Source of the DNA: Bacillus subtilis subsp. subtilis
Lineage (GTDB): Bacteria; Pseudomonadota; Gammaproteobacteria; Xanthomonadales; Xanthomonadaceae
Length of the DNA stretch: 64,000 bases
Assembly: GCA_021733645.1 (NCBI GenBank)
Contig: JAHREJ010000003.1
Coordinates: forward strand, 62,001 to 126,000
Direction: 5' to 3'
Position 1 is the first letter of the stretch, and each line of letters opens with the position of its first letter. A program made the translations under genes and the position numbers. The notes below the pieces were generated by a model that was not told where the DNA came from, did no database searches, and was given only the letters and a program-made list of their open reading frames with translations. Below, one piece after another: positions 17,443 through 26,167 of the stretch.

Positions 17443-18921
17443 TCAGGCGCGGGCAACCTGGTCCAGCAACCACTGGCTGAGCAGGCCCACCGGGCGACCG
17501 GTGGCCATGCCGCGCTTGCCTTCATCGCTGGCCACGCCGGCGATGTCCAGGTGCGCCCAGCGCTGGCCTTCAGCGAAGCGCGACAGGAAGCAGCCGGCGG
17601 TGATCGCACCGGCCCAGCGGCCGCCGATGTTGTAGACGTCGGCGAAGGACGAATCCAGCATCGGCTGGTACTCGTCCCACAGCGGCAGGCGCCAGGCGCG
17701 GTCGAACACGTGCTCGCCGGCGGCCAGCAGCTCATTGGCCAGGTCGTCGTGCTTGGTCATCAGGCCGGCGGTCTGGTGGCCCAGGGCCACCATGCACGCG
17801 CCGGTGAGGGTCGCCACATCGACCAGCGCCTGCGGTTCGAAGCGCTGGGCGTAGGTGAGTGCGTCGCACAGGATCAGGCGGCCCTCGGCGTCGGTGTTGC
17901 CCACTTCGATGGTCTTGCCCGACATCGAGGTGATCACGTCCGACGGGCGGTAGGCGTTGCCGTCGATGGCATTTTCCACCGCCGGCACCACCACCACCAG
18001 GTTCAGCGGCAGCTTGGCGGTGACCGCGGCGACGAAGGTGCCGATGACGTTGGCGCCACCGCACATGTCGTACTTCATCTCTTCGATGCCGCCCTGGGTC
18101 TTCAGGTTGACGCCACCGGTATCGAAGGTGATGCCCTTGCCGACCAGCACGTAGGGCTTGGCGTCGCCGCCGTTGTTCCACTTCAGCACCACCAGGCGCG
18201 GGCGGTTGGCCGAACCGCGGGCCACGGCCAGCAGCGAGCCCATGCCCAGCGCTTCCATCTGGTGCTCGTCCAGGATCTCCGCCTCGGCGCCGGCATGGCC
18301 CTGGGCGAAGGCGACCGACGACTCGGCCAGGTAGGCCGGGGTGCAGAAATTCGGCGGCAGGTTGCCCAGCTCGCGGGCGTACTGCACGCCGGCGGCGATG
18401 GCCTGGCCCTGGGCCAGGGCCTGGGTGTCCGAGCCGGCGATGGCCAGCTGGGTCAGGCCGGGTTCGTCGGCCTTCTTCTTGCCCAGCGTGGCGCGGTAGC
18501 GGTAGGCGGCGTGGTCGGCGGTGATGATGGCCTGGCGGATGTTCCAGGCGGCATCACGGCCCTTGACCTCGATCTCGGCCAGGGTGAACAGCGCGTGGTG
18601 GTTGACCCCGCTCTTCAGGGCGCGGCTGGCATCGCCCACCGCCTTGAGGTACTGCGGCACGCCGAACTTGGCCGGCTCGCCCAGCCCCACCACCAGCACG
18701 CGCGCGGCATTGACGCCGGGCAGGTCGTGCAGCAGGGTGGTGTTGCCGGTCTTGCCGCCGACGTCGCCACGGGCCACCAGGGCCGTCAGGCGACCGCCGG
18801 AGGCGCTGTCCAGCGCTTGCGCAGCCGGGGTCAGGGTCTGGTCGGCGTAGGCGCCGACGATGACGCAATCGAACGCGGCCGAGGCCGGCGCTGCGTGGTT
18901 CAGGGTGAATTCCAGGGCCAT
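17443..18921 (-). CDS. pepA: Leucyl aminopeptidase (cytosol aminopeptidase, M17)
   Basis: 492 residues. The C-terminal catalytic domain carries the M17 signature NTDAEGRL with metal ligands Asp and Glu and the catalytic Arg; the first metal site is in [15 protein letters not shown] and MKYDMCGGA. The N-terminal domain (about 1-170) is the regulatory/hexamer-forming macro-like fold. Releases N-terminal amino acids from peptides with two metal ions (Mn/Zn) per subunit; E. coli PepA also binds DNA at cer for Xer recombination. Divergent from lptF, which shares a 104-bp promoter region; the same divergence is found in E. coli (lptF/pepA). Confidence 0.95.
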   Translation of the reverse strand: MALEFTLNHAAPASAAFDCVIVGAYADQTLTPAAQALDSASGGRLTALVARGDVGGKTGNTTLLHDLPGVNAARVLVVGLGEPAKFGVPQYLKAVGDASRALKSGVNHHALFTLAEIEVKGRDAAWNIRQAIITADHAAYRYRATLGKKKADEPGLTQLAIAGSDTQALAQGQAIAAGVQYARELGNLPPNFCTPAYLAESSVAFAQGHAGAEAEILDEHQMEALGMGSLLAVARGSANRPRLVVLKWNNGGDAKPYVLVGKGITFDTGGVNLKTQGGIEEMKYDMCGGANVIGTFVAAVTAKLPLNLVVVVPAVENAIDGNAYRPSDVITSMSGKTIEVGNTDAEGRLILCDALTYAQRFEPQALVDVATLTGACMVALGHQTAGLMTKHDDLANELLAAGEHVFDRAWRLPLWDEYQPMLDSSFADVYNIGGRWAGAITAGCFLSRFAEGQRWAHLDIAGVASDEGKRGMATGRPVGLLSQWLLDQVARA

Positions 18922-18946
18922 TGATCAGATTCCGTTGGCAAATCCG

Positions 18947-18952
18947 TACAAT
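18947..18952 (+). promoter_or_regulatory. Candidate -10 element for lptFG
   Basis: TACAAT lies 73 nt upstream of the lptF ATG in the shared pepA/lptF intergenic region. No good -35 is seen at the expected spacing. Confidence 0.3.
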
Positions 18953-19025
18953 CGCGAGCTGTTTACGTCCCGTCAGTAGACTGGGCAGCACCGCGAACGA
19001 ATCCGAGAGTTTAAACCACCGCCCC

Positions 19026-20108
19026 ATGTCGAAGCTCGATCGCTATCTCCTGCGTGATTTCGTCCAGAGTTTCCTGGCCACCCTGATCGTGCTGCTGGTG
19101 GTGAGTGTCGGCGGTGTCCTGGTGGACATCCTCGGCAACATCGCCGATGGCCGCGTACCGGCCCGCCTGCTGTTCTCGCAGCTGGGCCTGCAGTTCATCG
19201 TCTATATGCCGCTGATCCTGCCGCTGGCGCTGATGCTGGGCCTGTTGCTGGCCACCGCCCGGCTCTACCGGGACTCGGAAATGGCCGTACTGACCGCGAT
19301 AGGCGTCGGGCCCAAACGGCTGCTGCGCCCGGTGCTGATGCTGGTGCTGCCGGTGGTGGGGGTGATCGGGCTGTGTTCGCTGTGGCTGGGGCCGTGGGCC
19401 GACCGCACCAGCGAGACGATGATCGTGGAGGCCAACCGCAGCGTGGCGATGGCCGGGCTGGAGTCGGGCAAGTTCACCAACCTGCCCAACAACGGCGGGG
19501 TGGTGTACCTGTCCTCGCTGTCGGCCGATGGCACCCGGCTGGGCAAGGTATTCCTGCAGCGCCAGAAGGACGACCGCATCGAAGTGGTGTCGGCCGACCA
19601 CGGCCGGATGTTCTTCGAAGGCGAGCGCCAGCGCTACCTGGAGCTGGACGATGGGCACCAGGTGGAAGGGCCGGCCAACGGCGCGCTGGACTACAAGCTG
19701 ATGACCTTCGCGCGCAATGACGTGGCCATGCCCGACGGCGCCGATACCCGCCAGAAGGATGACCCCGAGCTGCTGCCGACCTCCCGCCTGTTCGGCGACG
19801 AGCGCCCGGCCGCGCAGGCCCAGCTGCATTCGCGCATCACCCCGCCGCTGATCGCGCTGGCGTTTGCGCTGATGACGCTGCCGCTGGCGCGCAGTTCGCC
19901 GCGCCAGCAGCGCTACGGGCGGATGATGCTGGCGTTCCTGGCCTACATGGTGGGCATGAACCTGATGTTCATCGGCACCCGCTGGATCGCCGATGGCAAA
20001 TTGTCCGGCAGTGTCGGTCTGTGGTGGCTCAGCCTGCCGCTGCTGGCGCTGGCGATCTGGATGTACCTGCGTGACGGCAAGCTGTCGCGCCCGCGGAGGA
20101 CCGCATGA
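19026..20108 (+). CDS. lptF: LPS export ABC transporter permease LptF
   Basis: 360 residues. Transmembrane helices 1-3 lie within about residues 10-125 (FVQSFLATLIVLLVVSVGGVLVD, then MPLILPLALMLGLLLATARLYRDSEMAVL), a periplasmic beta-jellyroll domain covers about 130-260, and three helices end the protein. With LptG and the ATPase LptB it extracts LPS from the inner membrane and passes it to the LptC-A-D bridge. The chosen ATG starts MSKLDRYLLRDF, the normal LptF N-terminus. The TGA overlaps the ATG of lptG (ATGA), so the pair is coupled. Confidence 0.95.
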   Translation: MSKLDRYLLRDFVQSFLATLIVLLVVSVGGVLVDILGNIADGRVPARLLFSQLGLQFIVYMPLILPLALMLGLLLATARLYRDSEMAVLTAIGVGPKRLLRPVLMLVLPVVGVIGLCSLWLGPWADRTSETMIVEANRSVAMAGLESGKFTNLPNNGGVVYLSSLSADGTRLGKVFLQRQKDDRIEVVSADHGRMFFEGERQRYLELDDGHQVEGPANGALDYKLMTFARNDVAMPDGADTRQKDDPELLPTSRLFGDERPAAQAQLHSRITPPLIALAFALMTLPLARSSPRQQRYGRMMLAFLAYMVGMNLMFIGTRWIADGKLSGSVGLWWLSLPLLALAIWMYLRDGKLSRPRRTA

Positions 20109-21211
20109 AGCTTCACCCGATGCGGTTTGATCTTTACCTGGGCCGGGCGGTGTTCAGCACGGTGCTGCTGACCTGGGCGGTGCTGGTGGGGCTGGATGTG
20201 GTGATGGCCTTCTCCGGCGAGTTCAAGGACGTGGGCAAGGGCGGCTACACGGTGGGCCATGCGGCCGCCTGGGTGCTGTACACGGTGCCGCGGCGGGCCT
20301 ACACGTTCTTCCCGACGGCGGCGGTGATCGGCTCGCTGATGGGGTTGGGGCAGCTGGCCGCCACCTCCGAGCTGACCGCGTTGCGGGCGCTGGGGTTGTC
20401 GCGCAAGCGCTTGAGTGCGTCGGTGGCCATCGCGTTGTCGCTGTTGACTGCAGCGATGGTGCTCACCGGCGAGACGCTGGCGCCGTGGGCGCAGAGCCGC
20501 GCCGACGATATCCGGATGAGCGCCAAGTGGGGCAACGACATGGCGGTGGCGCGCTATTCGGGGGTGTGGGCGCGCGAGGGCGATACCTTCCTCAATGCCG
20601 GCGCCGGCGATGAGCAGCTGCTGCCCGGTGGTGGAACCAAGCTGGTGCTGCGCGATGTGCGGCTGTACAAGATCGGCGACGACGGCAAGCTGGCGTCGCT
20701 GACCTATGCGGGCACGGCCGAGCACGGTGAGAACGGGTGGGTGCTCAACAAGGTGCGCCGGGATACCTTCGGGGAGCGTTCGGCCACGCGGGAGACGGTG
20801 GCGTCCGAGCCGTGGAATTCGCGGCTGGATGCGGCCGCGCTGGCCAGTGGCATTTCCAAGCCGCGCAACCTGCGCGCGGTGGATCTGCGCACGAGCATCG
20901 AATACCGCAAGCGCAACGGGTTGGATGCGCGCGATTACGAAGACATCTACTGGAGCCGCTGGTTCTACCCGGTGAACGTGCTGGCGCTGTGCCTGGCGGC
21001 GGTGCCGTTCGCGTTCGGCTCGCTGCGCAGTGGCGGGATGGGCAAGCGGCTGTTCCTGGGCATCCTGTTCGCGCTGGGCTTCTGGCTGCTGCAGCTGTTC
21101 TTCGGGCGCATGGCCGGGGCGTTGAAGTTCGACTACCGCATTGCCTACGCGCTGCCGCCGATCGTGATGCTGGCGGTGTCGGGGATGCTGTTCCGGCGTA
21201 AGTCGGGATAA
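20105..21211 (+). CDS. lptG: LPS export ABC transporter permease LptG
   Basis: 368 residues, same fold as LptF: helix 1 in residues about 12-32 (YLGRAVFSTVLLTWAVLVGLDVV), coupling segment TSELTALRALGLSRKRL, the periplasmic jellyroll (about 130-270), and three C-terminal helices (FYPVNVLALCLAAVPFAFGSLR onward). Partner of LptF in the LptB2FG exporter. The start codon overlaps the lptF stop by 4 bp. Confidence 0.95.
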   Translation: MKLHPMRFDLYLGRAVFSTVLLTWAVLVGLDVVMAFSGEFKDVGKGGYTVGHAAAWVLYTVPRRAYTFFPTAAVIGSLMGLGQLAATSELTALRALGLSRKRLSASVAIALSLLTAAMVLTGETLAPWAQSRADDIRMSAKWGNDMAVARYSGVWAREGDTFLNAGAGDEQLLPGGGTKLVLRDVRLYKIGDDGKLASLTYAGTAEHGENGWVLNKVRRDTFGERSATRETVASEPWNSRLDAAALASGISKPRNLRAVDLRTSIEYRKRNGLDARDYEDIYWSRWFYPVNVLALCLAAVPFAFGSLRSGGMGKRLFLGILFALGFWLLQLFFGRMAGALKFDYRIAYALPPIVMLAVSGMLFRRKSG

Positions 21212-21230
21212 CGGGACGGGCCGAACCGGC

Positions 21231-21253
21231 GTAGAGCCTCGCCATGTGGGGCT
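21231..21253 (+). repeat. Degenerate GTAG-type REP-like hairpin
   Basis: GTAG at 21231-21234 is followed by AGCCTC, a 7-nt loop and GGGGCT, a short stem with one mismatch. It sits between the convergent lptG and RDD genes. Confidence 0.4.
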
Positions 21254-21271
21254 GATTCAAGCGCGATGCGG

Positions 21272-21751
21272 TCAACGCTTCGGCAGGCGTCGCACGCGCG
21301 TGCCGCTGGCGCGGTCGTGCCAGGTCAGGCGCTGGCGGTCGATCAGCGACCACCACAGGCCGAGTCCCCCGAGCAGGACCGAGACGGTGCCGACGCTGTA
21401 GCGCAGCCACAACTGCGTGCGCGTGGGGGCGCTGCCGTCGGGGGTGGTGACCTGCAGGCGCCAGGGCCGCATGCCCAGGGTCTGGCCGCCGCGGCGCCAG
21501 CTCAGGGTGGCGTACAGGCCGGTGACGATCCAGCAACACAACCACAGCAGCCACTGCAGGGCGCTGAACGCGGCGATGTTCTCGCGCTCGGCATGGCCAG
21601 ACACGGTGTAGCCCACGGTGAACACCGTGCCCACCAGCATCCACAGGGCCAGCGCGGGAAACAGGTCGTACAGCAACGCCAACAGCCGCCACGGCAGCAG
21701 CGCGGCGGGGCGGTCGGTACGGGCGGGCGGGGCGGTCGTGGTAGCCATCAT
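21272..21751 (-). CDS. RDD family membrane protein
   Basis: 159 residues with three to four hydrophobic helices. The RDD pattern is seen as [21 protein letters not shown] (R and D of the first helix), [14 protein letters not shown] in the middle and [23 protein letters not shown] at the end, where the second D/R pair lies. Function of the family is not settled; some members are Na+/H+ antiporters and others sit beside transport genes. The double ATG at 21746-21751 is the likely start; a longer frame overlaps the xerD promoter region. Divergent from xerD with 70 bp between. Confidence 0.82.
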   Translation of the reverse strand: MMATTTAPPARTDRPAALLPWRLLALLYDLFPALALWMLVGTVFTVGYTVSGHAERENIAAFSALQWLLWLCCWIVTGLYATLSWRRGGQTLGMRPWRLQVTTPDGSAPTRTQLWLRYSVGTVSVLLGGLGLWWSLIDRQRLTWHDRASGTRVRRLPKR

Positions 21752-21809
21752 GGGCCGAGCATACCTGCGCGCAGGCGCCGGTTCGATGGCTGCCCACGGC
21801 GCGGCTCCG

Positions 21810-21815
21810 TATGCT
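21810..21815 (+). promoter_or_regulatory. Candidate -10 element of a leaderless promoter (xerD)
   Basis: TATGCT is followed by 6 nt and the ATG at 21822. This is the geometry of a transcript starting at the initiation codon. Confidence 0.35.
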
Positions 21816-21821
21816 GGCGGC

Positions 21822-22799
21822 ATGTCCAATGCCTCTACCCCCGCGCTGCGTCGCCAGATGGTTCAGCAGTTGCCGCCGCTGCGCGATGACGACAACGCGC
21901 TGATCCAGCGCTTCCTCGATGCCATCTGGGCCGAACAGGGGCTGGCGCGGGCCAGCCTGGACAGCTATCGGCGCGACCTGGAAGGGGTGGCGCGCTGGCG
22001 GGATGGCGCCGGCGGCGGGCTGGCGGCCATCGACCGGGCTGCCCTGTTCGAGTACCTGGCCTGGCGCGCACGGCATGGCTGGTCGCCGCGCAGCACCGCG
22101 CGGTTGTTGTCGGCGCTGCGCGCATTCTTTGCCGATGCGCTGCGGCGCGGGCAGCGCAGCGAAGATCCCAGCGTGCTGCTGGATCCCCCGCGGCTGCCGC
22201 GGCTGCTGCCCAAGGCGTTGGCCGAAAGCCAGATCGATGCCTTGCTGGATGCGCCGGACATCGACACGCCCATCGGCCTGCGCGACCGCGCGATGCTGGA
22301 GCTTATGTACGCCGCCGGGCTGCGGGTGAGTGAGCTGGTGCAGTTGCCGGCCAATGCGGTCAACCTGCGCCAGGGCGTGCTGCGGGTGACCGGCAAGGGC
22401 AGCAAGGAACGGCTGGTGCCGCTGGGCGAAGAATCCCAGCATTGGCTGGAACGCTACCTGGCGCAGGCGCGGCCGCTGCTGGCGGGCAAGCGCCCGGTGC
22501 CGGCCGGCGCGGACGGCGCGGTGCCGATGTTTCTGGAGCCCTCCCTGCATCCGCTCAGCCGCCAGCAGTTCTGGGCACTGGTGAAGAAGTATGCGGCGCT
22601 GGCCGGGATCGATCCGGTGCGGATCAGCCCGCACGGGCTGCGCCACAGCTTCGCCACCCATCTGCTCAACCGCGGCGCGGACCTGCGCGCGCTGCAGATG
22701 CTGCTGGGCCACAGCTCGCTGTCCACCACCCAGATCTACACGCTGGTGGCGCGTGAACACCTGCAGAAGCTGCACGCCAAACATCACCCGCGCGGTTGA
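21822..22799 (+). CDS. xerD: Site-specific tyrosine recombinase XerD
   Basis: 325 residues. The N-terminal SAM-like core-binding domain (about 25-110) is followed by the catalytic domain with the R-K-H-R-H/W-Y set: Arg in [13 protein letters not shown], Lys in [16 protein letters not shown] in [21 protein letters not shown], His in [13 protein letters not shown] and the nucleophile Tyr in the same block (QIYTLV). With XerC it resolves chromosome dimers at dif under FtsK control. The ATG at 21822 is preceded by a -10-like TATGCT only 6 nt away and no Shine-Dalgarno. Confidence 0.95.
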   Translation: MSNASTPALRRQMVQQLPPLRDDDNALIQRFLDAIWAEQGLARASLDSYRRDLEGVARWRDGAGGGLAAIDRAALFEYLAWRARHGWSPRSTARLLSALRAFFADALRRGQRSEDPSVLLDPPRLPRLLPKALAESQIDALLDAPDIDTPIGLRDRAMLELMYAAGLRVSELVQLPANAVNLRQGVLRVTGKGSKERLVPLGEESQHWLERYLAQARPLLAGKRPVPAGADGAVPMFLEPSLHPLSRQQFWALVKKYAALAGIDPVRISPHGLRHSFATHLLNRGADLRALQMLLGHSSLSTTQIYTLVAREHLQKLHAKHHPRG

Positions 22800-22906
22800 T
22801 GCCGGCGTGGCGGGTGTCTCCTGCCCGCTGTTCGGCTACGGTCCAGCTGCGCCCCGGGGCGGCTGTGCGAGAATTGCGGCCACCTTCTTTCACCCCGGAC
22901 CGCACG

Positions 22907-23698
22907 ATGCTCCGTGTTGCCATTGCCGCCCTCTTCGGCGCGCTCAGCCTGACTGCCTGCGCGCAGCAACCGTCCGCACCGGCCGCCGGCAAGGGCGCCA
23001 GCCCCGCCACGGCCGCCGCGCCTGCCAGTGGCAGTGCCGATGAGCGGGTGCGCAGCGCACTGCAGAAACTGGACCCCAAGTTCGCGCCGGACTACATCGG
23101 CGCCGCGCCGTTCCCGGGCTTCCGCGAGGTGCTGGTGGGCGGGCAGGTGCTGTATGTCACCGATGACGGCCGCTACCTGCTGCAGTCCCAGCCCTACGAC
23201 ATCCAGAACAAGGCGCCGGTCAGCAGTGCCGGTCTGCTGGCCTACCGCCAGAAGTTGCTGGCCCAGGTGCCGCAGGCCGAGCGCATCGTGTTTGCCGCGC
23301 CCAACGCCAAGTACACCGTGAGCGTGTTCACCGATATTGAATGCGGGTATTGCCGCAAGCTGCACCAGGACATCGCCGAGCTCAACCGCAACGGCATCAG
23401 CGTGGAATACCTCGCTTTCCCGCGCATGGGCCTGGGCAGCCAGGACTACACCGACATGATTTCGGTGTGGTGCGCGGCCGACCGCAAGCAGGCATTGACC
23501 GCCGCCAAGACCGGCACGCCGGTGACCCCGAAGAGCTGCACCAACCCGGTGGCCATGCAGTACAAGCTGGGCCAGCAGATGGGCGTGAACGGCACGCCGG
23601 CGATCTTCGCCGCCGACGGTACCCAGCTGGGCGGCTACGTGCCGCCGGCGCAGCTCAAGGCCGCGCTGGAGCGCATCACGGCCGGCGGCAGCCGCTGA
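22907..23698 (+). CDS. dsbC: Thiol:disulfide interchange protein DsbC, predicted lipoprotein
   Basis: 263 residues. The C-terminal thioredoxin-like domain holds the active-site CxxC as CGYC in FTDIECGYCRKLHQDI and the cis-Pro loop in NGTPAIFAADG; a second Cys pair is in VWCAADR and KSCTNPV. An N-terminal dimerisation domain (about 45-100) precedes it. DsbC isomerises wrong disulfides in periplasmic proteins. The signal peptide ends in LTAC, a plausible lipobox, so this version may be anchored to a membrane, unlike soluble E. coli DsbC. A strong terminator follows. Confidence 0.88.
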   Translation: MLRVAIAALFGALSLTACAQQPSAPAAGKGASPATAAAPASGSADERVRSALQKLDPKFAPDYIGAAPFPGFREVLVGGQVLYVTDDGRYLLQSQPYDIQNKAPVSSAGLLAYRQKLLAQVPQAERIVFAAPNAKYTVSVFTDIECGYCRKLHQDIAELNRNGISVEYLAFPRMGLGSQDYTDMISVWCAADRKQALTAAKTGTPVTPKSCTNPVAMQYKLGQQMGVNGTPAIFAADGTQLGGYVPPAQLKAALERITAGGSR

Positions 23699-23706
23699 AA
23701 CCAGAA

Positions 23707-23737
23707 ACGCCCCGGCACTGCCGGGGCGTTTTTTTTT
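23707..23737 (+). terminator. Rho-independent terminator of dsbC
   Basis: ACGCCCCGGC-ACT-GCCGGGGCGT followed by nine T. It begins 9 nt after the dsbC stop and is one of the strongest terminators in the window. Confidence 0.93.
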
Positions 23738-23743
23738 GATCGC

Positions 23744-23764
23744 CGGGGCAGCGCCCCGCTCTAC
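23744..23764 (-). repeat. GTAG-type REP-like hairpin
   Basis: On the minus strand GTAGAG is followed by CGGGGC-GCT-GCCCCG, a perfect 6-bp stem. It lies between the dsbC terminator and the chitinase stop. Confidence 0.5.
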
Positions 23765-23768
23765 CGGG

Positions 23769-25874
23769 TCAGTTCAACCCATCACGGATGGCCTTGGTCA
23801 GGGTGCCCTGCGGATCGTCGCCGCTGAACTCCCAGAAGAACGCGCCGCCCAGGCCCTGGGCTTTCACGTAACCCATCTTCTCGGTAACCATCGCCGGGGT
23901 GTCGAAGCTCCAGAAGGTGGTGCCGTTGGAGATCCACGTGGCCTTGGCCACGCTGTCGGTGTAGCCCGGCCAGGCCAGGTTCTTGAGCACCTTCCAGTCT
24001 TCGATGCCGGCCTCATACGTGCCCGGGGCCGCGCCGCTGGCGCTCCTGTACAGACCATTGTTGCCGCTGGCCACGCCGGTCCAGCCACGCCCGTAGTAGC
24101 CGATGCCCAGGTTCAACTTGGACGCCGGCACGCCGCGGCTCAGGAAGGCTTCCATCGCATCGTTGCTGTTGTACAGCTTCTGGTCGCCGGTGGACGGGTC
24201 GGCCGGTGAATCAAACAGCGCCGAGTGATGGTTGGTCTGCGGATCCCACGCGCCGTGGAAGTCGTAGGTCATCACGTTGATGAAATCCAGGTACGGGTGG
24301 TAGGCGGCCGGGTCGGTCACCCGCACCTTGTCGATGCCCGCGCCCACCGCCACGGTCAGCAACAGGCCCGGGCGCACCGCATCCAGCTGGCGACGGAACT
24401 CGGCCAGCAGCGCGGTGTAGTTGGCGTTGTCGGCCGGGGTGCCGCAACTCAGTCCGCACGCCACCGGGTACTCCCAGTCGATGTCGATGCCATCGAACAC
24501 GCCCGCCGCCGCGCCCACGCCGCCGGCGCCGTCGGTGACCGGCAGGTTGCCCTTGATGTAGGCATCCACGCAGGAGGCCACGAACGCCTGGCGGTTGGCC
24601 GGCTGCGCCGCGCTGGAGAACCCGCGCGACCAGGTCCACCCACCCAGCGAGATCAGCACCTTCACGTTGGGATGCTTGGCCTTGAGCTGCTTGAGCTGGT
24701 TCCAGTTGCCGCGCAGCGGCTGGTCCCAGGTATCGCCGACCCCGCTCACGCTGGCGCCGGCCGCGAACGACTTGCCGTAGTCGGCGTACGCATCGCCGCC
24801 CACCCCGGTGTTCGGATCGGAGGCCTGGGTGACGCCCACTTCGCAGCGGTTGTTGCGCACGTTGCCGAAGGCATAGTTGATGTGGGTGAGCTTGGCCGCC
24901 GACCCGCTGGTGTCGATGTTCTTGACCTGGTAATTGCGCCCGTAGATGCCCCATTGGGTGAAGTAGCCGATGACCCGCTTGGTGCCGCCGCCACCGCCGC
25001 CGGCTGCCGTGGTCACGCTGATCGTGCCGCTCTGCGCCGACGCATTGCCGGCGTTGTCGCGCGCGCGCACCGCATAGTTGTAAGCCGTGCTGGCGGTCAG
25101 GCCGCCGTCGGTGTACTGGGGGGCGCTGGGCGAACCGACCAGGCTGCCGTTGCGGTACACGTCATAGCCGGCCACGCCGCTGCCGCCGCTGTTGTCGGTG
25201 GCCGCATTCCAGGCCAGGTTGACCGTGGTGGCGGTTTTGGACGGCGACGCCAGGCCGCCGGGCACGCTGGGCGGGGTGGTGTCATTGCTGGGCGCGGTGA
25301 CGGTCACGCTGACCGTGGCCGAGGAGGTCACCGCGTTGTTGTTGTCGGTGGCCACCGCCTTGAAGGTGTGGCTGCCGGCGCTGGCATTGGTCCACGTCAC
25401 GCTGTAGGGCGCGCTGGTATCGATGCCCAGCGAGGTGCCGCCGCGGAAGAACTCGACCTTGCTGATGCTGCCGTCGCTGTCGGCGGCGTTGGCGCTGACG
25501 GTGATGCTGCTGCCGGCGGTGTAGCTGGCGCCGGCGGCGGGCGAGGTCAGGCTGACGCTGGGCGGCTGGTTGCTGCCACTGCCATCGCAGGGTCCCAGGT
25601 TGGTGTAGTAGGGGGCGCCTGCCGGGTGGTCGGGCGGGGCGTTCCAGATGTCCTGGTTGGCCCGGTACAGCACGCCGCCCTTCTGCAGGGTGGTGCCGGA
25701 CAGGTAGATCACCGCGCCGTTCCATTCCGGCGCGCCGGTACAGTTGGCGGCCAGGGCCAGGCCGGGGGCCCCCCCGGCGGCGGCCAGGGCCAGGGCCAGC
25801 ATCCAGCGTCTGCGGCGCGGGGCCGGCTGGGGGGATATCGATGTCACCGCACTGCGCATCATCGGGTCAGGCAT
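23769..25874 (-). CDS. chiA: Secreted GH18 chitinase with chitin-binding, Ig-like and FnIII domains
   Basis: 701 residues. Order: signal peptide (about 1-42, with RRRR then [17 protein letters not shown]); a CBM5/12-type chitin-binding module (about 43-98, [16 protein letters not shown] to YYTNLGPC); a bacterial Ig-like domain (about 105-195, [18 protein letters not shown]); a fibronectin type III domain (about 203-295); Gly linker; and the GH18 barrel (about 302-701). The catalytic DxxDxDxE is [10 protein letters not shown], with proton donor near Glu468; [10 protein letters not shown] is the substrate-assisting segment. It cleaves beta-1,4-GlcNAc chains outside the cell; related Stenotrophomonas chitinases are antifungal. 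A probable Xps T2SS client. GGAG precedes the ATG. Confidence 0.93.
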   Translation of the reverse strand: MPDPMMRSAVTSISPQPAPRRRRWMLALALAAAGGAPGLALAANCTGAPEWNGAVIYLSGTTLQKGGVLYRANQDIWNAPPDHPAGAPYYTNLGPCDGSGSNQPPSVSLTSPAAGASYTAGSSITVSANAADSDGSISKVEFFRGGTSLGIDTSAPYSVTWTNASAGSHTFKAVATDNNNAVTSSATVSVTVTAPSNDTTPPSVPGGLASPSKTATTVNLAWNAATDNSGGSGVAGYDVYRNGSLVGSPSAPQYTDGGLTASTAYNYAVRARDNAGNASAQSGTISVTTAAGGGGGGTKRVIGYFTQWGIYGRNYQVKNIDTSGSAAKLTHINYAFGNVRNNRCEVGVTQASDPNTGVGGDAYADYGKSFAAGASVSGVGDTWDQPLRGNWNQLKQLKAKHPNVKVLISLGGWTWSRGFSSAAQPANRQAFVASCVDAYIKGNLPVTDGAGGVGAAAGVFDGIDIDWEYPVACGLSCGTPADNANYTALLAEFRRQLDAVRPGLLLTVAVGAGIDKVRVTDPAAYHPYLDFINVMTYDFHGAWDPQTNHHSALFDSPADPSTGDQKLYNSNDAMEAFLSRGVPASKLNLGIGYYGRGWTGVASGNNGLYRSASGAAPGTYEAGIEDWKVLKNLAWPGYTDSVAKATWISNGTTFWSFDTPAMVTEKMGYVKAQGLGGAFFWEFSGDDPQGTLTKAIRDGLN

Positions 25875-26127
25875 GGTCGTACTCCGATCTAGTGATGGGC
25901 GCGGGCCGCCCGTGGGGCGGCCCGCGTGCAGCAGGTCCGGGCGCCGGTGAGAGAGGCCGGCAACAGCAGTGGGGGCGGACATGGACCTGGCCGGAAAAGC
26001 GCGTCAGCCAGGTGGTGATAACGTTGTCATGCAATCGCCCGCCAATCCGTGCGCCAGCGCAAGGTTCGACCGTGAAGACGCAAGCGCGGGCGGTCACCGC
26101 CCAGGCAGCCCCGGCGGCGGACTTGGG

Positions 26128-26133
26128 TACAAT
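26128..26133 (+). promoter_or_regulatory. Candidate -10 element for purL
   Basis: TACAAT 34 nt upstream of the purL start, in the 293-bp region shared with the divergent chitinase gene. A transcript would begin near 26140. No purine-riboswitch-like or PurR-like site was recognised. Confidence 0.3.
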
Positions 26134-26167
26134 GGTGGGCCCCGTTCCCAACCACGGTTCCCCGGAC

